A stretch of 55,806 nucleotides of DNA from Victivallales bacterium (GCA_017964325.1 JAGCSE010000115.1:1-55806); one strand, 5' to 3'; shown: positions 1-8,953, numbered from the stretch's first letter. A program made the numbers and translations. The notes: a model not told the origin generated them from the letters alone.

Positions 1-1585
1 AGAGAATGTGAAGTGTCCACGTTGTGGTCATACTCCTGGACCAATATCGTATATTTGCGATTGTATTTGCCACGGTCGTTATGATTTGCCTGATGACCAC
101 AAGTTTCCTCCCGTTCCCCAATCCTGCGATCCTAACGAAATCGTCGGGCCGCGTGGAGCGGGCGATCCTGCGACACAGCGGCTTGTGGAACGCGGCGAAT
201 GGCTGGACTACACGGTGTATTTCGAAAACAAATCGACGGCGGCGGTTCCCGCGCAGGAGGTCACTGTGACGCATCAGTTGTCCAAGTGGCTGGACTGGAG
301 TTCATTGGAGCTTGGCGAAATCGCCTTCAACAATCAAATCCAGCTTGAACTGAAGGGCAAGGCGCGCGGAACGGCGACCGTTCCGCAGAACGACACGAAC
401 TATCATGTCCAGATGACGGCGGCGACCGACGAGACGACGGGCGGCTTCACGCTCTACCTGCGCAGCTACGACAAGTCGCGGCAGGCCTACGGCTACTGGC
501 CGGAAAGCGTCTATGCGGGCTTCCTGCCGCCGAACGACAGCACGCATCGCGGCGAAGGCCATGTGTCGTTCCGCGTGAAAGTGCGCGACGACGCGCCGGA
601 AGGCGCGTTCATCAACGCGGAGGCGACCATTGTCTTCGACATGAACGAACCGATCACGACGGCTCCCGCGTGGTTCAACTGGGTCACGACGGAGGAGAAT
701 CCCGTCGCGGATCCGACGACGCTACGGTGGGATACGTCAGATGACGAAGACGGAACGACTTACGTTGTCAACTACTGGATGGGCGATCCCGATCCGACGG
801 CGGAGGCCACGACCGTGACATTCAATTCCGACGTATTGACAACTGGCAGTTTCCAGCTGCCCGAAGGCCTTGCGCTCGGAACCTATTATTGGAATGTGAC
901 GAAGACGAAAGGAGATGAATCGTCGAATACCTCCACATGGAGCTTCGACTTGCTGCCGACTCACACGGTGACTGTCGTGAACGGCACGGGAAGCGGTGTT
1001 TACAAAATTGACACAGCCGTGACCGCCACGGCTTCCGACGTGGAGGGAAAGGTCTTCACGGGCTGGACGGCGGAAGGCGTCACATTGACGGAGAAGGAAA
1101 AACAGGATGCCACCGTGGTGTTCTTCATGCCGGACAATGATGTCACGCTGACAGCGAACTACGGTCTGGACGCCGTGGATGTATCCCTGAAGCCTGGCTG
1201 GAATCTGATTACGGTGCCTGGCAATCTCCCAAGTGCCTACAATACAACATGGTTCGCAAAATTGCAGGCGTTTGCGCACGACCAGAATCATAGGACCTAC
1301 ATCCATGCGTCGCTGCCGCTGGCGGCTGGCGAGGCGTTGTGGGTGTTCAGCAAGACCGAGCAGACGGTCCGCGTCGTCTATGAAGATGCTGGAAGCGTCG
1401 TGGGCGGATTGTCGGACAAATACGGATGGCAGTTGGTCGGCGTCGGTGGCAAGGAGGCCGTTGAAATGGAAGATGTTCTGGCCGCCTGGACATGGAGTGG
1501 CGGACGATGGACGGCAGTGGAAATCCATGATGGCAAAGTCTCATTGGAGCCTGGTCGCGGATATTGCATTTACAAGGCAAAATAA
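1..1585 (+). CDS. C-terminal part of a large secreted repeat/adhesin-like protein (5' end outside window)
   Basis: The frame is open to the left edge, so the GTG at 8 is probably internal and this is only the C-terminal 527 or so residues. Visible parts in order: a cysteine cluster (CPRC, then CDCICHG) resembling a small zinc-binding linker; a module starting SCDPNEIVGPRG and running through DYTVYFENKS, HRGEGHVSFRVKVRDDAP and ATIVFDMNEPI, a conserved beta-sandwich module at the ends of giant surface proteins in PVC-type genomes (from memory of such proteins); a fibronectin-like stretch; a divergent InlB B-repeat-like unit (GTGSGVYKIDT...FTGWTAEGV...NDVTLTANY); and a C-terminal GWNLITVPG module ending in GYCIYKAK. 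No membrane anchor is visible. A secreted or surface role is inferred. Ligand and mechanism are unknown. The GH35 gene follows 14 bases after the stop. Confidence 0.75.
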   Translation, partial: ENVKCPRCGHTPGPISYICDCICHGRYDLPDDHKFPPVPQSCDPNEIVGPRGAGDPATQRLVERGEWLDYTVYFENKSTAAVPAQEVTVTHQLSKWLDWSSLELGEIAFNNQIQLELKGKARGTATVPQNDTNYHVQMTAATDETTGGFTLYLRSYDKSRQAYGYWPESVYAGFLPPNDSTHRGEGHVSFRVKVRDDAPEGAFINAEATIVFDMNEPITTAPAWFNWVTTEENPVADPTTLRWDTSDDEDGTTYVVNYWMGDPDPTAEATTVTFNSDVLTTGSFQLPEGLALGTYYWNVTKTKGDESSNTSTWSFDLLPTHTVTVVNGTGSGVYKIDTAVTATASDVEGKVFTGWTAEGVTLTEKEKQDATVVFFMPDNDVTLTANYGLDAVDVSLKPGWNLITVPGNLPSAYNTTWFAKLQAFAHDQNHRTYIHASLPLAAGEALWVFSKTEQTVRVVYEDAGSVVGGLSDKYGWQLVGVGGKEAVEMEDVLAAWTWSGGRWTAVEIHDGKVSLEPGRGYCIYKAK

Positions 1586-1599
1586 CAAATACGGGTATA

Positions 1600-3372
1600 A
1601 TGGGAACCATAGAAATCAGAAAACGCGAGATTTTGCTGGATGGCAAAAGTGTGAAAATCCATTCGGGCTCGATGCATTATTTCCGCATCCATCCGGACTA
1701 TTGGCGTGACCGAATCGTGAAATTGCGCCAATGCGGGTTGAACTGCCTAGAGACGTATATGTGTTGGAACCGCCATGAGCCGCGGCCTGGCCAGTTCGAT
1801 TTCAGCGGTTGGCTGGACATAGAACGGTATATCCAAATGGCTCAGGAGGAAGGACTTCTGGTCATGGTACGGCCCGGTCCGTACATCTGCTCGGAATGGG
1901 ACTTGGGCGGACAGCCTTCATGGTTGCTGAAAGACCCGCAGATGCATCTTCGCAGTCTTTACGAAGGCTATTGGAAATATGCCAGACGGTATATGGACGA
2001 AGTGCTGTCGCGTCTGAAAAAATGGCAATATACGGAAGGCGGGCCGTTGATCATGATGCAGATCGAAAATGAATACGGTTCGTATGGCGACGACCATGAG
2101 TATCTGGAAGCATATCGCCAATGCTATGTGGAGCATGGATTTACGATTCCGCTTTTCACGGCCGACGGCAATACGCCGCATCATTTGGCGTCGGGAACGG
2201 TTCCGGGCACGATGGCATGCGTCGATGGCCGTTGCCATCCCGCGCGGCTGGTGAAGGAGCTGAATGAATTCAATCCCGACAACCCGCCGTTTGTCATGGA
2301 GTTGTGGAACGGCGTGGCCTTCCATTGGCAGGAGCAATGCCGTGAACATTTGGCGGAAGATGTTCGTGGAGATATCAACGAAGCATTGGCGAACGGCATC
2401 AATTTCAATCTCTACATGTTCCACGGCGGCACGAACTTCGGCTTCATGAACGGCGCGAACGGCGGCAATTGTCCGTACAAGCCGTTAATTACGAGCTACG
2501 ATGTCAACGGGACGCTGAACGAAGAAGGCGATCCAACGCCGAAATATTATGCCGTTCAGGAGGAGCTTTGCAAGGCGCAGGGGATTCCGATCGAAAAGCC
2601 TGTCATCCTGCCGAAAAAAGCATACGGGAAGATTGAATTGACGGAATCCGTCAGCCTGTACGACGCACTGCCTGCGTTGGGTCAGTGGAAGGACTACCGT
2701 CGTGCGCCGCGCATGGAGGAAATCGATCAGGACTACGGTTTCATCATGTATCGTTATCGGTTGACGGTTCCGGGAGCTTACCCTGTGGAATTGTTTGAGT
2801 TGCGTGATCGTGCCATCATCTTTGTCAACGGTGTTCCCGCTGGTACGCTTTACCGCAATGATCCGCAACCACATCGCGTGATGGTGACGATTCCCGAAGG
2901 CGGGGCGGATGTCGATGTTTTGGTGGAGAACATGGGTCGTATCAACTACGGCTATCTGATGAATCAAGACCGCAAAGGCGTCTTGTTCATGGGCATCGCC
3001 TATACGATGCGGGAAATGTCTCATTTGAAGGCTATCTCGTTGCCGATGAACGATATAAGCGGAATCACATATAAGCCTTTTGAACGCATTAATGGCCCTG
3101 CGTTTTACCGCGGCCATTTCCATGCTGAAACGGTTTGCGACACATTCATCAAGATTCCGGGCGGCATGAAGGGAAACGTCTGGCTGAACGGTTTCAATCT
3201 TGGAAGGTATTGGAACGTCGGCCCGCAACTGACGCTTTACGCGCCTGCGCCGTTGTTGAAGAAAGGCCGCAACGAAGTCGTTGTCTTTGAACTACATGGA
3301 ATGCGGGACGAAGGCGTGGAATCCGTTGATAAACGGGACTTCGGCGTCTCCGTGCCGATGAAGCTGTCATAA
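1600..3372 (+). CDS. Glycoside hydrolase family 35 beta-galactosidase
   Basis: A 590-residue retaining beta-galactosidase that would remove terminal beta-linked galactose from glycans. The GH35 TIM barrel is clear: SGSMHYFRIHPDYWRDRI near residue 22, ETYMCWNRHEPRPGQFDFSG, VRPGPYICSEWDLGGQPSWLL, acid/base Glu158 in QIENEYGSYG, and nucleophile Glu234 in FVMELWNG, where most members have SEF or TEF. The C-terminal half holds beta-sandwich domains including GNVWLNGFNLGRYWNVGPQ. There is no signal peptide, so it probably acts on imported oligosaccharides in the cytoplasm. I start at ATG 1600 because the upstream TTG at 1564 overlaps the preceding gene and adds residues that match nothing. The stop is followed within three bases by a heptamer repeat array. 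Confidence 0.93.
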   Translation: MGTIEIRKREILLDGKSVKIHSGSMHYFRIHPDYWRDRIVKLRQCGLNCLETYMCWNRHEPRPGQFDFSGWLDIERYIQMAQEEGLLVMVRPGPYICSEWDLGGQPSWLLKDPQMHLRSLYEGYWKYARRYMDEVLSRLKKWQYTEGGPLIMMQIENEYGSYGDDHEYLEAYRQCYVEHGFTIPLFTADGNTPHHLASGTVPGTMACVDGRCHPARLVKELNEFNPDNPPFVMELWNGVAFHWQEQCREHLAEDVRGDINEALANGINFNLYMFHGGTNFGFMNGANGGNCPYKPLITSYDVNGTLNEEGDPTPKYYAVQEELCKAQGIPIEKPVILPKKAYGKIELTESVSLYDALPALGQWKDYRRAPRMEEIDQDYGFIMYRYRLTVPGAYPVELFELRDRAIIFVNGVPAGTLYRNDPQPHRVMVTIPEGGADVDVLVENMGRINYGYLMNQDRKGVLFMGIAYTMREMSHLKAISLPMNDISGITYKPFERINGPAFYRGHFHAETVCDTFIKIPGGMKGNVWLNGFNLGRYWNVGPQLTLYAPAPLLKKGRNEVVVFELHGMRDEGVESVDKRDFGVSVPMKLS

Positions 3373-3374
3373 GA

Positions 3375-3404
3375 GCCGAAAGCTGAAAGCCAAAAGCTAA
3401 AAGC
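3375..3404 (+). repeat. Heptamer tandem repeat (GCYRAAA), four units
   Basis: Four consecutive 7-base units, gccgaaa, gctgaaa, gccaaaa and gctaaaa, then gc, beginning three bases after the GH35 stop. The same unit recurs in this window at 23525-23538, 43116-43131, 50221-50238, 52610-52644 and 52856-52876. More degenerate copies lie near 7845-7880 and 9089-9110. Function unknown. Confidence 0.85.
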
Positions 3405-3497
3405 AAATGCAGATTTCTTAAGACAGATATGAAATGTGAAATTGTGAATGTAGTATGGCTACCAATGGAGGGCTGCTCAAAAAAGATTCAAAGATAT

Positions 3498-3525
3498 TTG
3501 CAAAATCATCTATCATATATAATGT
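3498..3525 (+). promoter_or_regulatory. Candidate promoter for the AAA-ATPase/nuclease gene
   Basis: TTGCAA at 3498-3503, then 16 bases, then TAATGT at 3520-3525, with an overlapping TATAAT at 3518-3523. It lies 45 bases before the proposed ATG at 3570, in AT-rich intergenic DNA. Sigma-70-like by eye only. Confidence 0.35.
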
Positions 3526-3569
3526 ATTGATAAAGCAACCGCACTAGATGCAATAGAATATTGAGCAAT

Positions 3570-5144
3570 ATGAAAGATCTTCAACCCATATTAACAGATT
3601 CCAGCGATTTTCCTGAATTGAGAAAGAAAGGGTGCGTCTATGTCGATAAGACAGCCTTTTTTTATCAAATCATTACTGGAATGAATGCGCGTTTTTTTCT
3701 GTCGCGTCCGCGCCGTTTTGGCAAGTCGTTGATGATCAGCACGCTGAAGGCCATATTCCAAGGGCGGAGAGAGTTGTTCGACGGGCTCGCCATCTCGAAG
3801 ACGGACTGGAAGTGGGAGAAATATCCCGTGATCCATTTCAACTTCATCAACGCCGCCGCCTCGACCGTGGAAGAGTTCAAACAACTATTCATGCTTGAAG
3901 TAAAAAGGGGGATTACCGAGGCCGGCGGGACGTTCGATGCGCAATATTCCGCGACGGGCAATTTCGCCGTGTCGATCGACGAGCTGTCCGCCAAGAACGA
4001 TGGAGAGGGCGTTGTCATCCTTGTTGACGAATATGACGCGCCAGTGGCGCGTCTTCTGGACAAGCCCGACGACGCCGAAGAAATCCGTGGCTTGCTGGCG
4101 GATTTCTATAGCCAGATGAAGGACCGCACGGGAAGAATCCGCTTCCTGATGATCACAGGCGTCTCGAAGTTTACGAAGATGTCGGTGTTCTCCGCCCTGT
4201 CCAACCTGACGGATATTTCGATGAAAGACGCCTACGCGACAATGCTCGGCTACACGGAGACAGAGCTGGACCGTTATTTCGACGGCCATTTGCGCGCGCA
4301 TGCGAAGATGATGAAGAAGCCGTATGACGAATACCGTGAGGAACTGAAGTTCTGGTTCAACGGCTACCGTTTTGGCAAGGGAGATGTGGAAACCGTTTAC
4401 AATCCCGTGTCCATCGGTGTGAATCTCGCCTCGCCGGAAGTGGCTTTCCAATCCTGCTGGTCATCGACGGGCAAGGCCTCCATGCTCATGAACTACTTGA
4501 AGCGGAAGGACTTCCTGTCCGTTGATATGGACGGTGTCAAGAAAGTGCGTGAGCGGGATTTCGACGTTACGGATCTCCGTAATCTTAAGACCGTGCCGAT
4601 GCTCTATCAGGCAGGCTATCTTACGATAGATAAATATGATGGAAATACAGGGATGTTTACGCTCCGCGTTCCTGATGAGGAGGTTCGGCAGGATCTGGCG
4701 ACGCTGATGACGGCTGTCGCTGCGGGGCAGGATACCACATGGGTTTCAGAAATAGGCACATACCTGCTGGATGGCGAATGGGACGGTTTTTTCACAGGTC
4801 TGAAATCTTTGTACGCCAGTCTCCCGTATGGTGCGAAGGAAAAAAGCGTGCACGAGTTCTCTTTTGAGCGGAATCTGTTGATTCTATTGTGGTCGCAGGG
4901 CATGCGATGCACGGCGGAGGACCGCCAGTCGAACGGTCAGGCGGACATCGTGGCCGTGCATCCGTGTGGCGTGTTCATCTTCGAATTGAAGGTGGATGAA
5001 AGTGCTGATGAGGCTTTGGAGCAGGTGAAGAAGAAAGGCTATGACGAGCCGTATCGTGGACGCAATCTGCCGATTTGGCTCATCGGACTCAACTTCAACG
5101 GCAAAACGCGTCGCCTGAAGGATGCCAAGGCGGAGAAGCTGTAA
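3570..5144 (+). CDS. AAA-ATPase-like / PD-(D/E)XK nuclease superfamily protein
   Basis: A 524-residue member of the large AAA-ATPase_like plus PDDEXK_9 (DUF1703) family, common in gut anaerobes, whose biological role is unsettled. Seen: FPELRKKGCVYVDKTAF at the N-terminus, a P-loop-like RPRRFGKS at residues 46-53, a Walker B-like GVVILVDEYDAPV near residues 145-158, and KFTKMSVFSALSNLTDIS. The C-terminal nuclease-like domain has FERNLLILLW, then GQADIVAVH and VFIFELKVD, supplying the D...E-x-K residues, then QVKKKGY. Start: ATG 3570 was chosen over the TTG at 3561; no strong Shine-Dalgarno sequence precedes it. It stands alone and is often multicopy in genomes, which fits a mobile or selfish accessory gene. 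That last point is inference. Confidence 0.88.
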   Translation: MKDLQPILTDSSDFPELRKKGCVYVDKTAFFYQIITGMNARFFLSRPRRFGKSLMISTLKAIFQGRRELFDGLAISKTDWKWEKYPVIHFNFINAAASTVEEFKQLFMLEVKRGITEAGGTFDAQYSATGNFAVSIDELSAKNDGEGVVILVDEYDAPVARLLDKPDDAEEIRGLLADFYSQMKDRTGRIRFLMITGVSKFTKMSVFSALSNLTDISMKDAYATMLGYTETELDRYFDGHLRAHAKMMKKPYDEYREELKFWFNGYRFGKGDVETVYNPVSIGVNLASPEVAFQSCWSSTGKASMLMNYLKRKDFLSVDMDGVKKVRERDFDVTDLRNLKTVPMLYQAGYLTIDKYDGNTGMFTLRVPDEEVRQDLATLMTAVAAGQDTTWVSEIGTYLLDGEWDGFFTGLKSLYASLPYGAKEKSVHEFSFERNLLILLWSQGMRCTAEDRQSNGQADIVAVHPCGVFIFELKVDESADEALEQVKKKGYDEPYRGRNLPIWLIGLNFNGKTRRLKDAKAEKL

Positions 5145-5236
5145 AATGGCAAGTCCATGAGCGAGCAAAAAACTGTAAGTGGAAAGCGAATGTGGATATG
5201 TTCACAAGGTATTCACTTTTCGTATTTTATTGTAAA

Positions 5237-7504
5237 ATGAACATGAAACTCTGTTGGATGTTGTTGGCGGCGAGTGTGTTGCCATTGTCGGGAATGAGAT
5301 TGGATGTTCGCGATTTTGGCGCGAAGGGCGACGGCGTGGCGGATGATTTTGTCGCCATTCAACAAGCTTTGAACAAGGCGGAGGAATATCGTGATGCGGA
5401 CAAGATGATCTACGCCAACAACTTGGGGAAGATTTCCAGTTGGGGCGTATGGGACGGCGGCAACCCGGAGGTCTTCCTGCCGAAGGGGACGTATCGCATC
5501 AGCCGCCCATTGGTCGGACGGAAGAACGTGGCGATTTGCGGCGAAGAGGGAAGCATCATCGAAGGTGCTGATTCGCAGATGCTTTTGCTATACCTGCACA
5601 GTGCTTTCCGTTGTACGGTCCGCAATCTGACATTCCGCAAAGGAGGAAGCCAAATCTGCTTCTGGACGGCAAACCAGAACACTGCGACGATGCTTTTTGA
5701 TAATTGTCGCTTCGAACAATCTTCCGATGCAGCAGTCTTTACGGAGGCGTGGGGAAACATCAGCGCGAAAGGCCCTGAAACGTGGGACAAGCAGAAATAC
5801 TGTTCGCCATACGAATTGACATGGGAAGACGGTTTGCCGAAATTGACGCGCAGCCATTGGGAGCATCGGGCGCCCAATTCCACTCTTGTCAACGTTCGCA
5901 ACTGCGAATTCATCGATTGCGTGGCGGCATATCGCGGCTCCACGGACGGACAGAATTTCCACAATGTGCGTTTCCGTTCGTCGTTGCCACAGAAGCTACC
6001 GATATGGGAAGTCACTGGAGAATACTCTTTTACAGATATGGAGACGGTCGCCAACCTGCCGAAGGACTATCCGTATGCATGGATTGTCTCCACCTCCGGG
6101 CAGTTCAGCCTGACGCGCGTCAAGGCTGTTTCGACGACGGAATACGGCGCTCCGCTTCTGTCCATCAACCAGTTGCCGCGCAAAGAGCGCGCCTGGAGCG
6201 CCGTTTACAATACGATTATAGAGGATTGCACGGCGGATGCCGCCAATTCGCCTGTAAACGCATGGGTGGATGTCAAACGCGTGTTGCCGTCGCATGTGAC
6301 GGTTCGTCGTTGCCATGAAGCCCATGGACGGTCGGTCGAAATGTTTCATTTCCAAGAACCTCCGAAGACGGAGGCTGATTTGCTGGAAAGTTGTTCGGCG
6401 GCCTGCAAACTGCCGCCCGTCAACCTTACATACGCCATTTGCATGGAAGGCAACGGCGCGGAAATCAAGGCGGAACTGCCGGACATTCTCAAGCCGTTTG
6501 TTGTGCCGCAAGTCGATAAACATGTAACCGCCATGTTTCCGAAACTGCCTGAAATGAAGCCTTTGCCACATATGTCGGGGCTTCGGCGATTTGATGCGGC
6601 GGACTTCGGCATCGGCATGAAAGCGACGGCGGATGATACGGATAACTTGCAGAAACTTTTTGATGCCGCGGCAAAAGACGCCATGCCGTTGATTCTGCTG
6701 CCGGGCAGGCGGTTTGAAATCACACGGACGTTGAAACTGCCGTCGAAGGCCGTGATTTATGCGCAAGGGCAGGCGTTTATCGCCGCAAAGGATCAGGCAT
6801 TCGATCTGCTTGTGGCGCAAGGAGATGTCAATCTCACATTCAGCGGAATCGGCCTCAGCGGTGGCCATCATCCGCTGGTTGTGGAAGGAAGCGGAAATGT
6901 TCTTTTCGACAATGGACGGATTTACGACACGATGGACGGTCTTCTGCTGAAGCGTCTGGGTGACAAGCCGTTGCATGTTTCCGTGCAGGCTTCTACGCTT
7001 ATCACATCCGTGTTGGCGGAGAACCACGGCGCGGATTTTGATGTATTGAGTTGCTGGTTTGAGCTCGGTGCGATGCTGAATCGAAGAGCTGGCGTGCGCA
7101 ACTATAAGGGAACCACGCAGTTCTGCAATATTCTGGGCGTTCCGGAAATCTTCAGCGAAATGCATGACATCCGTCCGAACTGGCCAGGCGGCCACGACAT
7201 CTTCTGGGTGGAGAACCACGATGTCTTCCGTTCGTATCATACGCGTTATGGCGGCGAATGGAGTGGCCTGCCTGTCGTGAGCAACTTCGGCAAAGGCAAG
7301 GTGCTCATCGAAGGAAATGCGGCGCACTTCGTCAACAAGGAATCCCGCATGTGTCTGATATACAACCATGACGATGAGGCGACGGTGATTGTCCAGCAGG
7401 TTGCCAGCATGCATCGGCTGTTTGCGGATGAAATGTTCTGCCGTGGCATTTTGCCGAAGAATCTGTATGTCTGCGGATATCTTGGCGATGGATTGGATAA
7501 ATAA
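5237..7504 (+). CDS. Secreted right-handed parallel beta-helix protein with two pectate-lyase-3-like units
   Basis: About 755 residues. The N-terminus MNMKLCWMLLAASVLPLSG is a probable signal peptide, which is why I start at ATG 5237 rather than further upstream; ATG 5243 is an equal alternative. Right after it comes the Pectate_lyase_3/GH28-type entry motif DVRDFGAKGDGVADDFVAIQQAL. A second, weaker copy sits near residue 490 (FDAADFGIGMKATADDTDNLQKLF), so the protein is a tandem of two beta-helices. Repeated rungs (VRNLTFRKGG, MLFDNCRFEQSSDAAVF, LVNVRNCEFIDC) support the fold. The substrate cannot be told from sequence; polysaccharide lyase or hydrolase is the family expectation. The catalytic Asp triad of GH28 was not seen, so a binding role is possible. 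Confidence 0.7.
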   Translation: MNMKLCWMLLAASVLPLSGMRLDVRDFGAKGDGVADDFVAIQQALNKAEEYRDADKMIYANNLGKISSWGVWDGGNPEVFLPKGTYRISRPLVGRKNVAICGEEGSIIEGADSQMLLLYLHSAFRCTVRNLTFRKGGSQICFWTANQNTATMLFDNCRFEQSSDAAVFTEAWGNISAKGPETWDKQKYCSPYELTWEDGLPKLTRSHWEHRAPNSTLVNVRNCEFIDCVAAYRGSTDGQNFHNVRFRSSLPQKLPIWEVTGEYSFTDMETVANLPKDYPYAWIVSTSGQFSLTRVKAVSTTEYGAPLLSINQLPRKERAWSAVYNTIIEDCTADAANSPVNAWVDVKRVLPSHVTVRRCHEAHGRSVEMFHFQEPPKTEADLLESCSAACKLPPVNLTYAICMEGNGAEIKAELPDILKPFVVPQVDKHVTAMFPKLPEMKPLPHMSGLRRFDAADFGIGMKATADDTDNLQKLFDAAAKDAMPLILLPGRRFEITRTLKLPSKAVIYAQGQAFIAAKDQAFDLLVAQGDVNLTFSGIGLSGGHHPLVVEGSGNVLFDNGRIYDTMDGLLLKRLGDKPLHVSVQASTLITSVLAENHGADFDVLSCWFELGAMLNRRAGVRNYKGTTQFCNILGVPEIFSEMHDIRPNWPGGHDIFWVENHDVFRSYHTRYGGEWSGLPVVSNFGKGKVLIEGNAAHFVNKESRMCLIYNHDDEATVIVQQVASMHRLFADEMFCRGILPKNLYVCGYLGDGLDK

Positions 7505-7516
7505 GACTATATTTTA

Positions 7517-7548
7517 ACGCAGAGTCGCGGAGACGCAGGGGCGCAGAG
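7517..7548 (+). repeat. Octamer tandem repeat (RCGCRGAG type), four units
   Basis: Four 8-base units: acgcagag, tcgcggag, acgcaggg, gcgcagag. Two related units, acgcagag and gcgcggag, occur at 42248-42263 between the 5' nuclease and biotin ligase genes. It lies 13 bases after the beta-helix gene stop. Function unknown. Confidence 0.75.
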
Positions 7549-7590
7549 GCGTTCATGCTGCCATAGTGGTAAGCATATAAAATTGGATGA

Positions 7591-7749
7591 ATTTTGCAGG
7601 ATGGATTATTCTTTGTATTCAACAAATCAGGTTGGTATTATCTTGTAGTCGTTGTTCCGTGTTTGGGTGGAATATTGCTTCTCCTGGATTTTTGCATGAA
7701 GGGAACAATTGGGCCGAATCAATATGGTAGCGATCCATCTACAAGTTAG
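7591..7749 (+). pseudogene. Remnant of a DUF805 membrane protein (C-terminal fragment)
   Basis: The frame reads ...FNKSGWYYLVVVVPCLGG, then ILLLLDFCMKGTIGPNQYG, then SDPSTS and a stop. This matches the C-terminal half of DUF805 inner-membrane proteins (SGWW...IP.IG...L..GT.GPN.YG.DP). No start codon or N-terminal transmembrane pairs precede it: the frame is closed by TGA at 7588-7590, and the upstream DNA is octamer repeat. I read it as a decayed gene whose 5' part was lost near position 7615. The family call is from memory of the motif. The remaining 7750-7868 stretch shows no gene. Confidence 0.6.
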
Positions 7750-7868
7750 GCCTTTTCTGCTGAAAGCTGCAATCCATCATTCGACAGAGAGTAACATGAT
7801 GAAAAAGGTTTTCGCGTAAAAAAATATATAGATCGGGATGCTTTAAACTAAGGGCTTGAGTTTTTTGC

Positions 7869-8918
7869 TTAAGATTTTCGTAGATATTTCGTTCCGCGTC
7901 CTTTGCCGACGGTCATGATTCGTCCGCTTTGGACCATCGCTCCAAGAACAGCTTCTACCGTGCTTGGGGCGACGTCCGGCAGGATGCGGCATATATCCGC
8001 CTTGGACAGAGGTGTAAGCGAATTCAGGACGGTCGCTTCAATGCGTCCTTTCTTGGTGACACGGGATGAATTCACAACCGCAAACCGTTTGTCCAATTCA
8101 GCGTAGCACGCATAAAGCGTCAGGATGAAATTCAGCATGAACGGCAGATATCGGCAGGCGTTGGTATGCCAGTCTTCTGAAGATTCCTTCAACGCCTGGT
8201 AGTATTCCTGCTTATGGTTGCATATCTGATTTTCAAAAGAAATATATTTTACTGCATCGTAACCATTTCTGTAAAGCAGCAGCAATGTCAGAAGACGAGA
8301 CAGGCGACCGTTTCCGTCTGCAAATGGATGGACGCATAGAAAGTCCAGAATGACGCATGGAATCAGCAGCAGCTTGTTGATGACGGCGTTGTCGCGGGCA
8401 ATTTGATAGGCAAGCGTTAATTGCTGCATCGCATCTGCCGTTTCGACGGCGGAAACTGGAATGAATCGGACGATTCGTCTGCCGTCGGTCATTTTTTCCG
8501 CGATGACGTTGTCTTCTGTCTTGTATGCTCCATTTGCGGCGGGATTCACAAGGCGCATCATCTGGGCATGGAACAGACGGATGTCGTTTTCTCGAAAATC
8601 ATGGAGTTGCCAATTGGTATGGATTTCATTCAGAACATCTCTGTAACCAGCAATTTCCGCCTCTGTATGATTTAGAGGAAGGCTGTCTCCCTGCACGATT
8701 TCACGTATGCGGCTGTCCGTCGTCACAATGCCTTCAATTGCATTTGACGCCTTGACGGATTCGACCTTGGCAATCGTCTCAAGGCTTTGGAAAATCACCT
8801 TGTGTTTTTGCTGACGTTCGTCCGCCATCATGCGCAATGCCGCGATGTTCGACGCTAAACTGACCAGTTGGGCTGGCAGAAGCATATCCTGCAGAAAATC
8901 ATAATTGAAAATATGCAT
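7869..8918 (-). CDS. Fic family protein (probable AMPylase), class II autoinhibited, with C-terminal winged helix
   Basis: A 349-residue Fic protein. The catalytic loop is HPFADGNGR at residues 197-205. An N-terminal inhibitory helix has S58-x-x-x-E62-G63 (SNAIEG), the (S/T)xxxE(G/N) motif that places the glutamate over the ATP site in class II Fic proteins, so basal AMP transfer should be low. Residues from about 285 on (KKGRIEATVLNSLTPLSKADICRILP and onward) look like a winged helix-turn-helix, suggesting DNA binding. The start is well set: AGGAGG at 8923-8928 precedes ATG at 8916-8918. An inverted repeat lies upstream at 8954-8983. The target protein is unknown. No antitoxin partner is adjacent, as expected when inhibition is built in. 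Confidence 0.9.
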   Translation of the reverse strand: MHIFNYDFLQDMLLPAQLVSLASNIAALRMMADERQQKHKVIFQSLETIAKVESVKASNAIEGIVTTDSRIREIVQGDSLPLNHTEAEIAGYRDVLNEIHTNWQLHDFRENDIRLFHAQMMRLVNPAANGAYKTEDNVIAEKMTDGRRIVRFIPVSAVETADAMQQLTLAYQIARDNAVINKLLLIPCVILDFLCVHPFADGNGRLSRLLTLLLLYRNGYDAVKYISFENQICNHKQEYYQALKESSEDWHTNACRYLPFMLNFILTLYACYAELDKRFAVVNSSRVTKKGRIEATVLNSLTPLSKADICRILPDVAPSTVEAVLGAMVQSGRIMTVGKGRGTKYLRKS

Positions 8919-8953
8919 ATAATCCTCCTTTCTACATATAATAGAGTCTATTT

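Noticed and set aside
737..1528. Minus-strand frame opposite the left-edge protein
   Set aside because: Low-quality translation rich in Arg/His; the plus strand carries recognisable modules.
5996..7414. Long minus-strand open frame opposite the beta-helix gene
   Set aside because: Its translation shows no family motif, while the plus strand has a signal peptide and pectate-lyase-3 motifs; it is a shadow frame.
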